Shown in pieces: positions 16,787-26,613 of a stretch of 64,000 bases of DNA. Position 1 is the stretch's first letter. Every line of letters begins with the position of its first letter. The position numbers and the translations under genes were made by a program. The DNA comes from an uncultured Prevotella sp. GTDB lineage: Bacteria; Bacteroidota; Bacteroidia; Bacteroidales; Bacteroidaceae. Where the stretch lies: contig UQHJ01000002.1 of assembly GCA_900540885.1 (NCBI GenBank), positions 46,261 to 110,260 on the forward strand. The letters run 5' to 3'. The notes beneath the pieces are model-generated. The model saw nothing but the letters and a program-made list of their open reading frames with translations. It had not been told where the DNA came from and made no database searches.

Positions 16787-16824
16787 AACTTTATAACCTC
16801 ATAACCTCATAACCTCGTAACCTT
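16787..16824. repeat. Short tandem 8-bp repeat (ATAACCTC) in the addA-addB gap
   Basis: AACTTTATAACCTC followed by ATAACCTC, ATAACCTC and GTAACCTT, i.e. four near-identical 8-bp units ending 12 bp before the stop codon end of the AddA-like gene (minus strand). The same AACTTTATAACCT word forms inverted repeats at 40162-40213 and 41127-41212. Confidence 0.75.
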
Positions 16825-16835
16825 AAAACTCCTAA

Positions 16836-19800
16836 CTATACACTATGACATTTGCCTGTTTCTAAGTACCACAAGTAAGCCGTAGCGGGCAAACCTGTCA
16901 TCTTATGCAGCAAGTCGCGATATTCGCTCACCTGGCTCTCATAGCCCTCGTGATCCTTGGCCGTTTTGTAATCAACGATAATCACCTCGTGGTCATTAAT
17001 CATTACGCGGTCGGGGCGACGTACCTTCATAGTGCCGTTAGAGGCTAATAAGAATATGTCGCATTCGTTATATAGCTGATACGAACCGTCAAACCACTTA
17101 TTGTACATCGGATTGCTCGTAATGCATTTCCTAACATAAGTCTCGTGCTTAGCCTTTTCGCTTTCGGTAATTATACCTTCTGTCACCAAGTCGTTCAATG
17201 CGCGAGGCAAGTCGTCGAGTGTATCGATGCGCGACAATAGGTCGTGATAAAACTTACCACGTTGGCGCGCTACTTCTTTTTGGGCATCCTTTTCGGGCAG
17301 TAGCCCCATATACTCTTTAGCTTCTGCCGACTGCACAAACTGCACGTTCTGCAAATGGCTTGGTTGCAGTGCTATCTCAACGTCTTCTGGTTTCACGTTG
17401 TCATCAAAAGGGTTGACGTTTGCCTTTAATTCTTGTTTCGCTTCATCAGTCTTAGGCGCTGCTTGAGTGAGAGGTTCAAGTTTGCCAAACTCGTAGTAAG
17501 GCTTTTGATCTTCTTCATCTATCTTTGCCTCCTCATTGCTAACAAAAGCTTTTAGTAAGGCTGAGGTAGTTTGCGTTTCCTTCTTCTTATCCTGACTCCA
17601 AACAAACAAGTTAGTGCCAGCGCGCGTAAAGGCCACGTAGAGCGTGTTAAGATTGTCCACGCGTTGTTGCAAGTGATCGTAGGCATAACAATCGTGATAG
17701 AACGAATTATCCATCTCCTTACCCATAGTAATAGGTATGACAGGCAGCTCTCCCAATAGCTCCTTAGCTTCAGCGTTGTGTCTCGTAATCTCTGTTACGT
17801 CACACGTAAGTGTGGCTGGAAGCATTCCTGCCTTATCGCTCTCCAAGTCCATATTGCCGAAAGGTATAAACACCGTATGTTTTTCCAATCCTTTCGCTTT
17901 GTGAATGGTCATCACGCTAATAGCGTCTGATGCGTTGGTAGCAATCGATTTCGTGGCGAGCGACTCCTCCCAGTAGGCAACGAATTTTGCAATATCCGAT
18001 GTCTTCTCGTCGGCAAAAGCTACTACTTCGTCCATAAAGCTGTGCAAATAAGTCGCTTGCCCCAACAGCCCCCGATTGTTCAACTCGTCAAATGCGAGGT
18101 CGCGCATAAATATTTGCAGCAGTTCGTATAGCGGAATGTGGTGACACTCCGTACGCCATTGCTCATCCTTTAGCTTGTCCATAAACTTGCTCAGCACAGC
18201 TGCATAGTCAGTAGTGTCGTCCCCCTTCTTTTGAGCCGTTTCCGTCAAGTTGTCATAACATTGCTGAAGGCGGAAGAGGGAAAGTTGGTAATCGGCACCT
18301 TCATCGTACTTCTTTATAGCATTAGCCTTATCCTCTTCGGTTAGCGCATTATCGATCTCGGCCTTTAGCGCATCCATATCGTTTATAAACTTCAGGATAT
18401 TCACCAAGCAGTTAACCATGTTCGACGCACTGTACATAAAAGCTTCTTCGGTCGTTAAGGGCAAGTCAGGGCGCTTGTCTTGCATATAGTCAACCACCTT
18501 TTTTGCTTCACGATTTTTGCGCACCAATATGAGCATATCTTTATATTCAATTTGGCATTCTTTCTTTACTAAGTCAATCTTTTGACTCAATTCTTTAAGT
18601 GCTTGCTCCTCGTAATCATTGTCAAGCAACTTTATGAACACGTAGCCATTAGGTTTGCCCACTTCGCTGCCCCCTTTATTAGCTATTTGTACCACGTCTT
18701 GATAAATTCTCTTCATCGGTATAACGTGTTGTGTTGTGCTCTTATCTCCCCCTTGTGCCTCGGTGGTTGTGCTGCGTTGCTCAACTAAGGTATCCTCGCT
18801 TTCGCCCTCAGCAAACTTGTTCTTCAGATCCCCCTCATAGATAGCTTCTTGCCAATTTTGAGGCACCGTCCATTCTACTTCCCCCTCAGTGCGCGTAGAC
18901 GAGTTGCAGTCGCAGTACGAGGCCGCCTTCATAAAGAAAGCATTATTAAAGCGCACAATGAGCGGTTGACTACGATAGTTCACCATTTTTGGCAAACGGT
19001 TAACATAGCGGCCAATGCCTTCTTCAGTGTCGATATTACCTAAAATGCCCCAATCGCCACCGCGCCAGCGATAGATGCTCTGCTTAACGTCACCTACCAA
19101 CATACATTGTTGCCCTTGGCTCAACATCTCGCTAATGAGTAACTTAAAGTTTTGCCACTGAGCGTGCGAAGTATCTTGAAACTCGTCTATCATAATGTGG
19201 TGCAGCGTAGTGCCCAAGCGTTCGTATATGAACGAAGCGTCCTCGGCCTTGACCATGCGACCAAACAGTTGGGGCGTGTTGGCTAATAGATGTGTACCAC
19301 GTTCGGCTGTGAGTCGCTTTACCTCCTGACTGATATCGCTCAATAGGCTCAGCGTGCTTAGCTTTTGCAGCGTGAGGAGGCAAGTGCTGTAAACTACCTG
19401 ATATTTGCTGCAAAGTTTGCTCAACTCAAACGTCTGTTCAATGAGTGATAATAAATCATTATCCGTATAGTTCTTATTCTTCTTTTTAAAAGGAGCATAC
19501 AGCAATTCGCCCACCAAGTCTTTAAGTAAACTTGCATCAGTCATTTTTTTTATAAGAGCAGGAGTAGAAGTATTGCCCTTTTCGACGGGGAATAGCGTGT
19601 GATTTAAGACTCTCTCTCTATACGTTACAATAGGCGAAATCTTTAGCGTCTTATCCTCCTGATATTGTGGCTTTGCCGCTATTCTGCCTATTAACTTTTT
19701 TATTTCATTGCAGCGCTGTTTGAGTTCAGTATCAATCTCCTTTATCTTATTGCGCAGTCGCGTGCGTAGCTCATAGAGTTGCGATGCGTCGCCATTCATA

Positions 19801-20486
19801 TACGCCGTTAGCACCTCCTCCTTAGTCATCATCAGGTCTTTAAAGAGGTTCTCTTGCGCGAATTTGGTCAGCTCCTTGCTAATGTCCCACTTATTCTTTT
19901 GCTCGATGTAGTCATTGAGGAGGGAAATGACGCGTTTCATCGCGCTACGTCCCTTGCAGTCGCCTTTGAGTTTTATTAAGAAGTTATTCACTGCGTCAGC
20001 CACCAAAGCCTTATCATCAAGGTCGACCTTAAAGCCACGAGGCAGGTTCATCTCGTGCGCCATACTGGTGAGCAACGTTTGGAAGAAGGAGTCAATTGTC
20101 TCTACCTTAAAGTGGTCATAATCTTGCATAATGGCCTCCAACGTTTCAGCTGAGCGGCGTTGCACCTCAGCCTCCGTCAAACACGTCTCGACCATAATCT
20201 TTTGTAGAAACCCCAAGTCGTCGGCCTCTCTAAAGCTAGGATTAGCCAACGCAAAGAGGTACTTCAGTATGCGCCCCTTCATCTCGGCCGTAGCCTTGTT
20301 AGTGAAAGTCACAGCGAGGATGTGCGTATAGTCGTTCTTGCTAAAGCGATATTCCGTGCGTCCCGTCTCTTCGTTATCAAACGCTTCGCCTTTTAAGGCT
20401 AGTGCTATGTATTTTAAGGCCAGCGTATACGTCTTACCTGAGCCTGCCGAGGCATTATATACGGTGAGAGTTTTCGATTTATTCAT
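16836..20486 (-). CDS. addA: AddA-like helicase-nuclease (UvrD/RecB family)
   Basis: A 1216-residue protein with all SF1A motifs. Walker A is NASAGSGKTYT (residues 11-20), Ia AVTFTNKATAEM, II HIMIDEFQDTSHAQWQNF, III CMLVGDVKQSIYRWRGGDW, V VMTIHKAKGLE and VI LYVAFTRAGTNLFVW. The C-terminal RecB nuclease domain shows RRPDRV and VIIVDYKTAK. It is the motor and nuclease of the Bacteroidetes AddAB-type recombination complex with the AddB-like protein next door. The insert around residues 550-600 is charged and low-complexity. Confidence 0.9.
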   Translation of the reverse strand: MNKSKTLTVYNASAGSGKTYTLALKYIALALKGEAFDNEETGRTEYRFSKNDYTHILAVTFTNKATAEMKGRILKYLFALANPSFREADDLGFLQKIMVETCLTEAEVQRRSAETLEAIMQDYDHFKVETIDSFFQTLLTSMAHEMNLPRGFKVDLDDKALVADAVNNFLIKLKGDCKGRSAMKRVISLLNDYIEQKNKWDISKELTKFAQENLFKDLMMTKEEVLTAYMNGDASQLYELRTRLRNKIKEIDTELKQRCNEIKKLIGRIAAKPQYQEDKTLKISPIVTYRERVLNHTLFPVEKGNTSTPALIKKMTDASLLKDLVGELLYAPFKKKNKNYTDNDLLSLIEQTFELSKLCSKYQVVYSTCLLTLQKLSTLSLLSDISQEVKRLTAERGTHLLANTPQLFGRMVKAEDASFIYERLGTTLHHIMIDEFQDTSHAQWQNFKLLISEMLSQGQQCMLVGDVKQSIYRWRGGDWGILGNIDTEEGIGRYVNRLPKMVNYRSQPLIVRFNNAFFMKAASYCDCNSSTRTEGEVEWTVPQNWQEAIYEGDLKNKFAEGESEDTLVEQRSTTTEAQGGDKSTTQHVIPMKRIYQDVVQIANKGGSEVGKPNGYVFIKLLDNDYEEQALKELSQKIDLVKKECQIEYKDMLILVRKNREAKKVVDYMQDKRPDLPLTTEEAFMYSASNMVNCLVNILKFINDMDALKAEIDNALTEEDKANAIKKYDEGADYQLSLFRLQQCYDNLTETAQKKGDDTTDYAAVLSKFMDKLKDEQWRTECHHIPLYELLQIFMRDLAFDELNNRGLLGQATYLHSFMDEVVAFADEKTSDIAKFVAYWEESLATKSIATNASDAISVMTIHKAKGLEKHTVFIPFGNMDLESDKAGMLPATLTCDVTEITRHNAEAKELLGELPVIPITMGKEMDNSFYHDCYAYDHLQQRVDNLNTLYVAFTRAGTNLFVWSQDKKKETQTTSALLKAFVSNEEAKIDEEDQKPYYEFGKLEPLTQAAPKTDEAKQELKANVNPFDDNVKPEDVEIALQPSHLQNVQFVQSAEAKEYMGLLPEKDAQKEVARQRGKFYHDLLSRIDTLDDLPRALNDLVTEGIITESEKAKHETYVRKCITSNPMYNKWFDGSYQLYNECDIFLLASNGTMKVRRPDRVMINDHEVIIVDYKTAKDHEGYESQVSEYRDLLHKMTGLPATAYLWYLETGKCHSV

Positions 20487-20631
20487 AAGAAAAGTGCTTA
20501 TTCATAAAAATACTATGCTAATATAGTACTTTATCCTTAGATTTTGAGAACTTTATAAGGCAAATTATAGCCTTAAGGGTTGAAAAGTATTGATTTTCAG
20601 TAAAAAATTTTTCCTTTCACTTAACTTTCTT

Positions 20632-20639
20632 TACCTTTG
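20632..20639 (+). promoter_or_regulatory. -7 promoter box of the small wHTH gene
   Basis: TACCTTTG, matching TAnnTTTG, 71 bases before the ATG at 20711. The leader is A/T-rich with no evident riboswitch. Confidence 0.5.
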
Positions 20640-20710
20640 CTATCGTTTTAAAGGGGTAATGTTAACAACCGCATTCCTCTCAACCATGTTTAACTAACAT
20701 AATTTATAGT

Positions 20711-20914
20711 ATGTTCGAAGAAAAGGCTGGCGCTTTAGCTGGCAAGATTTGGGAAGCCCTTAACGAGGGTGGTGAACTTACGAGTAAAGAATTGAAGAAG
20801 GCTATCAAGACTCGTTCTGACAAGGATCTGTTCCTCGGTCTTGGTTGGTTGCTCCGTGAGGGCAAGCTCAATGTAGTAGAAGGCGAAAAGGACCTTACTA
20901 TCTCATTGAAGTAA
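20711..20914 (+). CDS. Small winged-helix protein (DUF2582-type)
   Basis: A 67-residue protein: AGKIWEALNEGGELTSKELKKAIKTRSDKDLFLGLGWLLREGKLNVVEGEKDLTISLK. It is a compact winged-helix with two helices, a turn, a recognition helix and a beta-wing. It matches the small wHTH proteins annotated DUF2582 and common in Bacteroidetes. Probably DNA-binding; targets unknown. Monocistronic, with its own -7 box and a terminator at 20956-20989. Confidence 0.85.
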   Translation: MFEEKAGALAGKIWEALNEGGELTSKELKKAIKTRSDKDLFLGLGWLLREGKLNVVEGEKDLTISLK

Positions 20915-20955
20915 ACTTCCTCCTACTTGTTAAGACACCAAAACTAACAACATTT

Positions 20956-20989
20956 AGCACGAGCCATATAGCTGCGTGCTTTTTTTTTT
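20956..20989 (+). terminator. Intrinsic terminator after the wHTH gene
   Basis: Stem AGCACG (20956-20961) with CGTGCT (20975-20980), followed by nine T residues. Confidence 0.75.
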
Positions 20990-21167
20990 GCTATTCCGTA
21001 AAATGCATATATGAGATATGATTTCATCCCGCATTTTGTCCTATTGAACTGTAAGTCGTTTTTAAAATCCTGCAAATTGACCTATACGCCAAGAAAATAA
21101 CCAGACGGTATCAGAATTGGCCGTAAGTATAGGCTGCAGTAAATCTATGTAAAGAATTTCGTAGTTC

Positions 21168-21707
21168 CTATTTGATATAGCGATATACTTGTTGGTGAAT
21201 TGTTCTTACAATGTTGTTAAAGTTGTGATTTGCAAAGTTTACATCGTTACACATGATGCTCAGTGGGAAAGGGGAGCCTCCTTTATGATAGGATGGTTGT
21301 AAGTAGGGATGTTCAATGATGTGAAAACGATGTCTGTTATAAAATAGAATACGTCTATGCGTGGTATCATTTACGTCTGGTTCTACTTCGAGAATGATTG
21401 GATATTGTGTGCGTGTTGTCATGAAGAGTTCTAACGCAGCACAGCCAATGCCATGTCCTCGTTGCTGAGGTGATATGGCAAAGTGTTCAATGTAGTGAAA
21501 AGACTCAAATGTCCAATAGCTAAGTATACCTTGAAAGTTTTGGTTTTGCTTAATGCATAGAATGTTAAATAGCGGATTTTGCTTGTTTTGAAGTAACCAT
21601 TCGGACGTATCGCGACGTTCTTCTATTGGAAAAGCTTCTTCATATAGTTGACATGCGTATTGTAAGTCTATATCTTTTAATGGTTCAAATGTAATGTTAT
21701 TCGTCAT
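21168..21707 (-). CDS. GNAT-family N-acetyltransferase
   Basis: A 179-residue acetyltransferase fold. It has EHFAISPQQRGHGIGCAAL (motif A, acetyl-CoA pyrophosphate loop RGHGIG at about residues 80-85), and the motif B region includes YNRHRFHII. The substrate is not deducible. Its start overlaps the end of the IMPACT-family gene by 11 bp, so the two are translationally coupled. Confidence 0.85.
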   Translation of the reverse strand: MTNNITFEPLKDIDLQYACQLYEEAFPIEERRDTSEWLLQNKQNPLFNILCIKQNQNFQGILSYWTFESFHYIEHFAISPQQRGHGIGCAALELFMTTRTQYPIILEVEPDVNDTTHRRILFYNRHRFHIIEHPYLQPSYHKGGSPFPLSIMCNDVNFANHNFNNIVRTIHQQVYRYIK

Positions 21708-22308
21708 TTTCTTCGCCTATAAATTTTAATGTTAGTATTTTGGAAAGCCTTTCACGTAATGCTAATTCGTCATCTTTTCTTATCTCAATCGTTAAGAATG
21801 TTCCCTGTTCATCATAATTACGTTGTATAATGTCTGCTTTTGCTTCTCGGGTGAAACGCATGGCGATGTCTGCTTCAGTGTATGGAATATAAATGATAAA
21901 TGTTTGGGTAACGATTTTTTCTATTTTTTCTGCTTCATCTAAGGCTTCTCCAATGGCAGTTTTATAAGCTACTCCCAAAGGGCCTGTGCCTAACTTTACT
22001 CCTCCGAAATAGCGTACGACAATTCCTAACGTGTATGTAAGGCTGCGCGAAAGAATTTGACCTAATATGGGGCGCCCTGCAGTACCACTTGGCTCTCCAT
22101 CGTCGTTAGCTCGCGTGATTTCGGATTCATTTCCTATAACATAAGCATAGCAAACGTGGCGGGCATCATAGTATTCTTTCTTGTAAAGAGAAATCATTTC
22201 TTTAGCCTCCTCTTCTGAGGCGACGTGTAGGGCAAAGGCTAAAAATTTGGATCGTTTCTCGGTTAATTGGGTTTCAGCAGATGTTTTTAAGGTTAAGTAA
22301 GTGTCCAT
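21697..22308 (-). CDS. IMPACT/YigZ family protein
   Basis: A 203-residue protein from Met 22308 (MDTYLTLK). The hallmark IMPACT N-terminal segment is present: EKRSKFLAFALHVASEEEA, then DARHVCYAYVIG, NDDGEPSGTAGRPIL and VVRYFGGVKLGTGPLGVAYK. A C-terminal DUF1949-like ferredoxin fold follows. The family is linked to translation control in eukaryotes; the bacterial role is unsettled. An upstream Met at 22329 would run into the terminator hairpin of the MaoC gene. Confidence 0.9.
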   Translation of the reverse strand: MDTYLTLKTSAETQLTEKRSKFLAFALHVASEEEAKEMISLYKKEYYDARHVCYAYVIGNESEITRANDDGEPSGTAGRPILGQILSRSLTYTLGIVVRYFGGVKLGTGPLGVAYKTAIGEALDEAEKIEKIVTQTFIIYIPYTEADIAMRFTREAKADIIQRNYDEQGTFLTIEIRKDDELALRERLSKILTLKFIGEENDE

Positions 22309-22326
22309 CGTAATTGGGGTGAAACG

Positions 22327-22366
22327 CAAAAGGCATACAAGTGGCTTACTTGTATGCCCTTTGCGT
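22327..22366 (-). terminator. Terminator of the MaoC-family gene
   Basis: Ten-bp perfect stem GGCATACAAG / CTTGTATGCC with a 7-base loop, followed on the minus strand by TTTTGCGTTTC. It lies directly after the MaoC gene stop. Confidence 0.6.
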
Positions 22367-22383
22367 ATGAATGTCCGTTACTT

Positions 22384-22839
22384 TTAGTTGAAGTGATAAA
22401 GGAAGGTGGCAATACCCGAGAGGGCAGGCTTCTTTTGATCTTTGATTTCAATGGTGAACTTAATCTCTACCTTGCAGATACCACGAAGGTTAGCAATGCT
22501 ATGCAATGTAGCAACTAAGCGAATGCTTTGCCCGCTGAGTACGGCTTGACCATATTTCATCTTATCCATGCCGTAGTTTACCATCATCTTCAGGTTGTTT
22601 ACCTTGATGATTTGTTCCCACATGTAGGGGAGGAGTGAGAGGGTTAGGTAACCATGTACAATGGTTTGACCAAAAGGTCCATTTTTAGCCTTTTCAGGGT
22701 CAACGTGAATCCATTGGTGGTCAAGTGTAGCATCGGCAAAAGCATTGATGCGATCTTGGTCAACTTCAAGCCATTCAGACTTGCCAAGTTCTTGTCCAAG
22801 GTATTTTTCAAATTCTTCGTAAGAGTTGATAGTCAGCAT
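22384..22839 (-). CDS. MaoC-family (R)-specific enoyl-CoA hydratase-like protein
   Basis: A 151-residue single hot-dog domain. The catalytic signature is visible as FADATLDHQWIHVDPEKAK (Asp and His of hydratase 2) followed by GPFGQTIVHGYLTLSLLP. Residues ISVKIGQ-like in the family appear here as MKYGQAVLSGQSIRL. It probably hydrates or dehydrates an acyl-CoA in fatty-acid metabolism; the exact substrate is unknown. Single gene with its own terminator. Confidence 0.88.
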   Translation of the reverse strand: MLTINSYEEFEKYLGQELGKSEWLEVDQDRINAFADATLDHQWIHVDPEKAKNGPFGQTIVHGYLTLSLLPYMWEQIIKVNNLKMMVNYGMDKMKYGQAVLSGQSIRLVATLHSIANLRGICKVEIKFTIEIKDQKKPALSGIATFLYHFN

Positions 22840-22887
22840 GTTGTATATGCGTATTTATATGATTAAACTAATATAAAAAGCAAGTTG

Positions 22888-23862
22888 CTAATTATTTTGT
22901 TGTGACGAAATTTCGTCCATTGTAAGCGATGTGATAAGCATTTGTTCGCTAATGACTGCAGTGCATTTGTATTGTCCAAAAGTCTTACCTTCATTATCGC
23001 GTTCGATATGTTGGTCTACTGTAAAGGTTGCAATGTATGACGAACCATTACGCTTAATTTGGAAGTCACGGTTAACATTGAATTGGCATGATTGTATGTG
23101 TTCATTAAACATACTATGTATAGTTGAAAGCACGTTTGACTTGTTTACGTTGCTATGCTTAAGGAACTTGTCCATAGTAGAAGCAATGTTAGAGCAAATA
23201 CGATTGTCGTCAAGTGATGCGAAACCATTGAAGAATTCCGTAACGACGCTGCAAATTTGTTGGCGATCTTGTTCATCAACCTCTTGATCGCGCAAAGTGC
23301 CTTGTGCGATAGATGCTTCAGAGGCATAGCGTCCGTCAGGGTGTGAGTCAAGGTAATGTTGGTATGCCTCTGGTGTGCCTTGCTTTTGGGCAATGATGAA
23401 ATCTAACGAGTCAATTTTTATATCACATAAACGGCCATACTGAATGTCGTTGTAGGTATTCTTAAAATTGATAAAATCATTAACATTGTCAGAGAGTGCA
23501 ATTGTATTCCATTTAGCTAACATCTCTTCTAACTTTGTTAAGCGTTGACGTACTTCGTCAGCGTGTTCGCTATTGGGATACTTCTCAAGAAAGTCTTGAT
23601 AGTCTTGTGGATTATCGTTGTTTTCAAGGATCTGGTAAGCCATTTCCTCTTGTGATGCAGTATTGTTCGCATAGACGAACCATGCACCACTTCCAATGAG
23701 TAGTACGATTAAAACAGCAATGACGATATAAGGTGTTTTCTTCTTACTTTTGGGCGGTTGTTGCGATGGTGTTTCTGTGGGAATGGGGGGAATCTGAGAG
23801 GAAGTGGCTTGCGTGCTCTCAGTTTGTTGAACTTGAGTCTGATTTAAATCTTGTTGTTCCAT
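22888..23862 (-). CDS. Single-pass membrane protein with degenerate repeat units
   Basis: A 324-residue protein from Met 23862 (MEQQDLNQT). It has a Gln/Thr/Pro-rich cytoplasmic N-terminus, one membrane helix at about residues 44-64 (YIVIAVLIVLLIGSGAWFVY) and an outside region. That region has repeats of the form PQDYQDFLEKYPNSEHADEV and PEAYQHYLDSHPDGRYASEA, recalling TPR/Sel1-like helices, then an NTF2-like-looking tail. The start is fixed by a full promoter upstream. Function unknown; no family recognised. Confidence 0.7.
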   Translation of the reverse strand: MEQQDLNQTQVQQTESTQATSSQIPPIPTETPSQQPPKSKKKTPYIVIAVLIVLLIGSGAWFVYANNTASQEEMAYQILENNDNPQDYQDFLEKYPNSEHADEVRQRLTKLEEMLAKWNTIALSDNVNDFINFKNTYNDIQYGRLCDIKIDSLDFIIAQKQGTPEAYQHYLDSHPDGRYASEASIAQGTLRDQEVDEQDRQQICSVVTEFFNGFASLDDNRICSNIASTMDKFLKHSNVNKSNVLSTIHSMFNEHIQSCQFNVNRDFQIKRNGSSYIATFTVDQHIERDNEGKTFGQYKCTAVISEQMLITSLTMDEISSQQNN

Positions 23863-23895
23863 ATTGATTAATTGTACAAATGAACTTTCGGTTTG

Positions 23896-23926
23896 CAAAG
23901 TTACTGCAACGTATTTGATGAGCAAA
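23896..23926 (-). promoter_or_regulatory. Promoter of the membrane-anchored repeat protein
   Basis: Complement of 23923-23926 is TTTG and of 23896-23903 is TAACTTTG, with an exact 19-bp spacer. This supports translation from 23862, not from the upstream in-frame Met at 23958. Confidence 0.65.
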
Positions 23927-23998
23927 GGAAAAGGGCTATTTTTCAGACATCTCGCCAAATGAAAGGGTTAAAATATCGTATTATTCGTTTTAAATATG

Positions 23999-24006
23999 TA
24001 TTTTTG
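23999..24006 (+). promoter_or_regulatory. -7 box of the nqr operon
   Basis: TATTTTTG, fitting TAnnTTTG, 25 bases before the nqrA start. No clear -33 element. Confidence 0.45.
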
Positions 24007-24030
24007 CGCGAAAATATATTTTTTTAATTC

Positions 24031-25383
24031 ATGAAAACCTTATACAAAATTAAAAAGGGGTTAGACCTTACGCTGAAAGGTGAGGCTGTACTTCAGCTTG
24101 CAACGGCTCAAATGAGCGGTGAATATGCTGTGATGCCAACAGACTTTCCTGGAATAGTGCCTCGCCCTGTGGTGAAAGAAGGTGATAGCGTATTAGCAGG
24201 TCAAACCTTATTCGTTGACAAAGCTACAGAACGTATACATTTTGTATCGCCTGTTAGTGGTACCGTTGTGGGTGTTGAGCGTGGTAATCGCCGTAAGTTG
24301 CTTCGCTTCCGTATAAAAGCAAATGGTACGCAAGAGTTTAAAGACTTTGAAGTAAAGGATTGGACTAATATGTCAGCTGAAGATGCAAAGGAATTGCTGC
24401 TTCAAAGCGGTTTGTTTGCCTTTATACGCCAACGCCCTTATGATGTTATTGCTAATCCTAACGATGCGCCAAAGGCTATCTTTGTTTCTACTTTTAGTAA
24501 AATGCCTTTGGCTGCAAACTTTAGCTTTGTGTCAAAGGGAATGGAACAGGACTTTAAACTTGGGGTGCGAACTTTGGCTAAGATTGCAAAGGTGCATTTA
24601 GGTATTTGTCCAGACCAAATCAACTCAGAATTATTACCTATTGAAGAGGCTGAAGTTAGTGTATTTGATGGTCCCAACCCTTCGGGTAACGTTGGTGTAC
24701 ATATTAATCATGTATCTCCTGTTAATAAAGGCGAAGTAGTTTGGACAATGGGGGCTGAAATGGTAATTGTCTTGGGACGTTTGGTACGTACAGGAAAAGT
24801 TTCACTCACACGTCGTGTTGCTATCGCTGGTGCTTGTGTTGGTCAACCTCATTATGTTGAGACTTTGATGGGTTCTCCCTTGCGCGATTTGATTGGAACG
24901 CAATTGAATACTACGGAACATGTACGCATTATTAATGGTAATCCATTCGTAGGTTACAAATCAAGCCTTGATGATTTCTTAGGTGCTTTTAGCACAGAAG
25001 TTTGTGCTATACCTGAGGGCGATGATGTTAATGAGGCTTTTGGTTGGATAGCACCGCGTATTAACACCTTCTCAACTAGTCATAGCTACTTCTCATGGTT
25101 GTTGGGTAAGAAGCGCGCCTATAACCTTGATTGTCGTATTAAAGGCGGTGAACGTCATATGATAATGAGTGCGGAGTATGAGCGCGTGTTCCCTATGGAT
25201 ATTTATCCAAGCTATCTAATTAAGGCTATTATTACGGGCGACATCGACCGTCAAGAGGCTTTAGGTATTTATGAGGTCGCTCCTGAGGACTTCGCTGTAG
25301 CTGAATTTATAGACTCTTCAAAACTTGAACTGCAACGCATCGTGCGTGAAGGTCTTGATATATTAAGAAAAGAAAACGCATAA
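24031..25383 (+). CDS. nqrA: Na+-translocating NADH:quinone reductase subunit A
   Basis: A 450-residue soluble subunit, first of six contiguous nqr genes. The N-terminus (MKTLYKIKKGLDLTLKGEA) and the PRPVVKEGDSVLAGQTLF / FVSPVSGTV barrel-sandwich motifs are family hallmarks. The GCPVG-type glycine clusters seen in proteobacteria are replaced by GPNPSGNVGVHINHV. NqrA caps the complex on the cytoplasmic side and contributes to quinone binding. nqrB follows after 4 bp. Confidence 0.96.
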   Translation: MKTLYKIKKGLDLTLKGEAVLQLATAQMSGEYAVMPTDFPGIVPRPVVKEGDSVLAGQTLFVDKATERIHFVSPVSGTVVGVERGNRRKLLRFRIKANGTQEFKDFEVKDWTNMSAEDAKELLLQSGLFAFIRQRPYDVIANPNDAPKAIFVSTFSKMPLAANFSFVSKGMEQDFKLGVRTLAKIAKVHLGICPDQINSELLPIEEAEVSVFDGPNPSGNVGVHINHVSPVNKGEVVWTMGAEMVIVLGRLVRTGKVSLTRRVAIAGACVGQPHYVETLMGSPLRDLIGTQLNTTEHVRIINGNPFVGYKSSLDDFLGAFSTEVCAIPEGDDVNEAFGWIAPRINTFSTSHSYFSWLLGKKRAYNLDCRIKGGERHMIMSAEYERVFPMDIYPSYLIKAIITGDIDRQEALGIYEVAPEDFAVAEFIDSSKLELQRIVREGLDILRKENA

Positions 25384-25387
25384 AAAT

Positions 25388-26554
25388 ATGATAAAAGATC
25401 TTTTTGATAAGTTACGTCCCAATTTTGAAGAGGGTGGTAAGTTAAAGGCCTTCCACTCTTTGTTTGAAGGCTTTGAAAGCTTTATGCTTGTACCTAACAC
25501 AACTTCACGTAATGGTGTGAGCATTCATGATGCGATTGACTCAAAGCGTATAATGTCGTTTGTGGTAATTGCATTGTTGCCGGCTCTGTTGTTTGGTATG
25601 TATAATATTGGCTATCAGAATGCTGCTGCAGCAGGGAAATTAGCTGAAGCAAGTTTCTGGTCAATGTTTTTCTATGGATTTTTACTTGTATTGCCTAAGC
25701 TAATCGTATCGTACGTAGTAGGTTTGGGTATTGAATTTGCTGTTGCGCAATGGAAGCATGAAGAAATACAAGAGGGCTATCTTGTTACGGGTATTTTAAT
25801 TCCCTTAATTGTTCCTGTTGGTTGTCCCTTGTGGATGATTGCTTTGGCTGTAGCTTTCTCAGTAATTTTCTGTAAAGAGATATTCGGTGGTACGGGTATG
25901 AATATCTTCAATCCTGCTTTGGTAGCACGCGCATTCCTCTTCTTCTCTTATCCTACTAGTATGAGTGGTGATAAGGTCTGGGTTGCTGGTGAGCAAATTT
26001 GCGGTTTAGGCTATGCTTTACCTGATGGTGCGACAATGGCAACTCCTTTAGGTCAGGCAGCAGCAGGTATTGTTCCAAGTGCAAGTCTGAGCGATATGAT
26101 ATTAGGATTTATTCCTGGTTCAATTGGTGAAACTTCTGTGATAGCCATAGCTTTAGGCGCTATTATATTACTTTACACTCAAATCGCCTCATGGCGTACC
26201 ATGATAAGTGTTTTTGTCGGTGGTGCAATCGTAGCTGTATTGTTTAATATGATAGGGCTTGCAAACAACGAGGTTGCGCAAATGCCTTGGTATGAACATA
26301 TCGTAACGGGTGGTTTTTGCTTCGGTGCTGTGTTTATGGCAACCGATCCTGTTACAAGTGCACGTACAGAAAAGGGTAAGTATATTTACGGTTTCCTTAT
26401 TGGCGCATTGGCTATTTTGATACGTGTGCTTAATCCAGGTTATCCTGAAGGCATGATGCTTGCAATTTTATTTATGAATATGTTTGCTCCGTTAATTGAT
26501 TACTGCTTTGTTCAGAGTAACATTAATAAACGTTTAAAGCGAGCAGGTAAGTAA
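25388..26554 (+). CDS. nqrB: Na+-translocating NADH:quinone reductase subunit B
   Basis: A 388-residue membrane subunit with about ten hydrophobic helices. The covalent-FMN threonine lies in DGATMATPL (Thr at about residue 216), as in other NqrB proteins. Further conserved stretches are GGTGMNIFNPALVARAFLFF and MATDPVTSARTEKGK. The subunit holds FMN and riboflavin and forms the main Na+ pathway. Length is typical for Bacteroidetes. Confidence 0.96.
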   Translation: MIKDLFDKLRPNFEEGGKLKAFHSLFEGFESFMLVPNTTSRNGVSIHDAIDSKRIMSFVVIALLPALLFGMYNIGYQNAAAAGKLAEASFWSMFFYGFLLVLPKLIVSYVVGLGIEFAVAQWKHEEIQEGYLVTGILIPLIVPVGCPLWMIALAVAFSVIFCKEIFGGTGMNIFNPALVARAFLFFSYPTSMSGDKVWVAGEQICGLGYALPDGATMATPLGQAAAGIVPSASLSDMILGFIPGSIGETSVIAIALGAIILLYTQIASWRTMISVFVGGAIVAVLFNMIGLANNEVAQMPWYEHIVTGGFCFGAVFMATDPVTSARTEKGKYIYGFLIGALAILIRVLNPGYPEGMMLAILFMNMFAPLIDYCFVQSNINKRLKRAGK

Positions 26555-26613
26555 TAGATGTGTAAAAGGTAGGAAATTAAAGACCTTTTATAGACTCTTA
26601 AATGATAAGAATA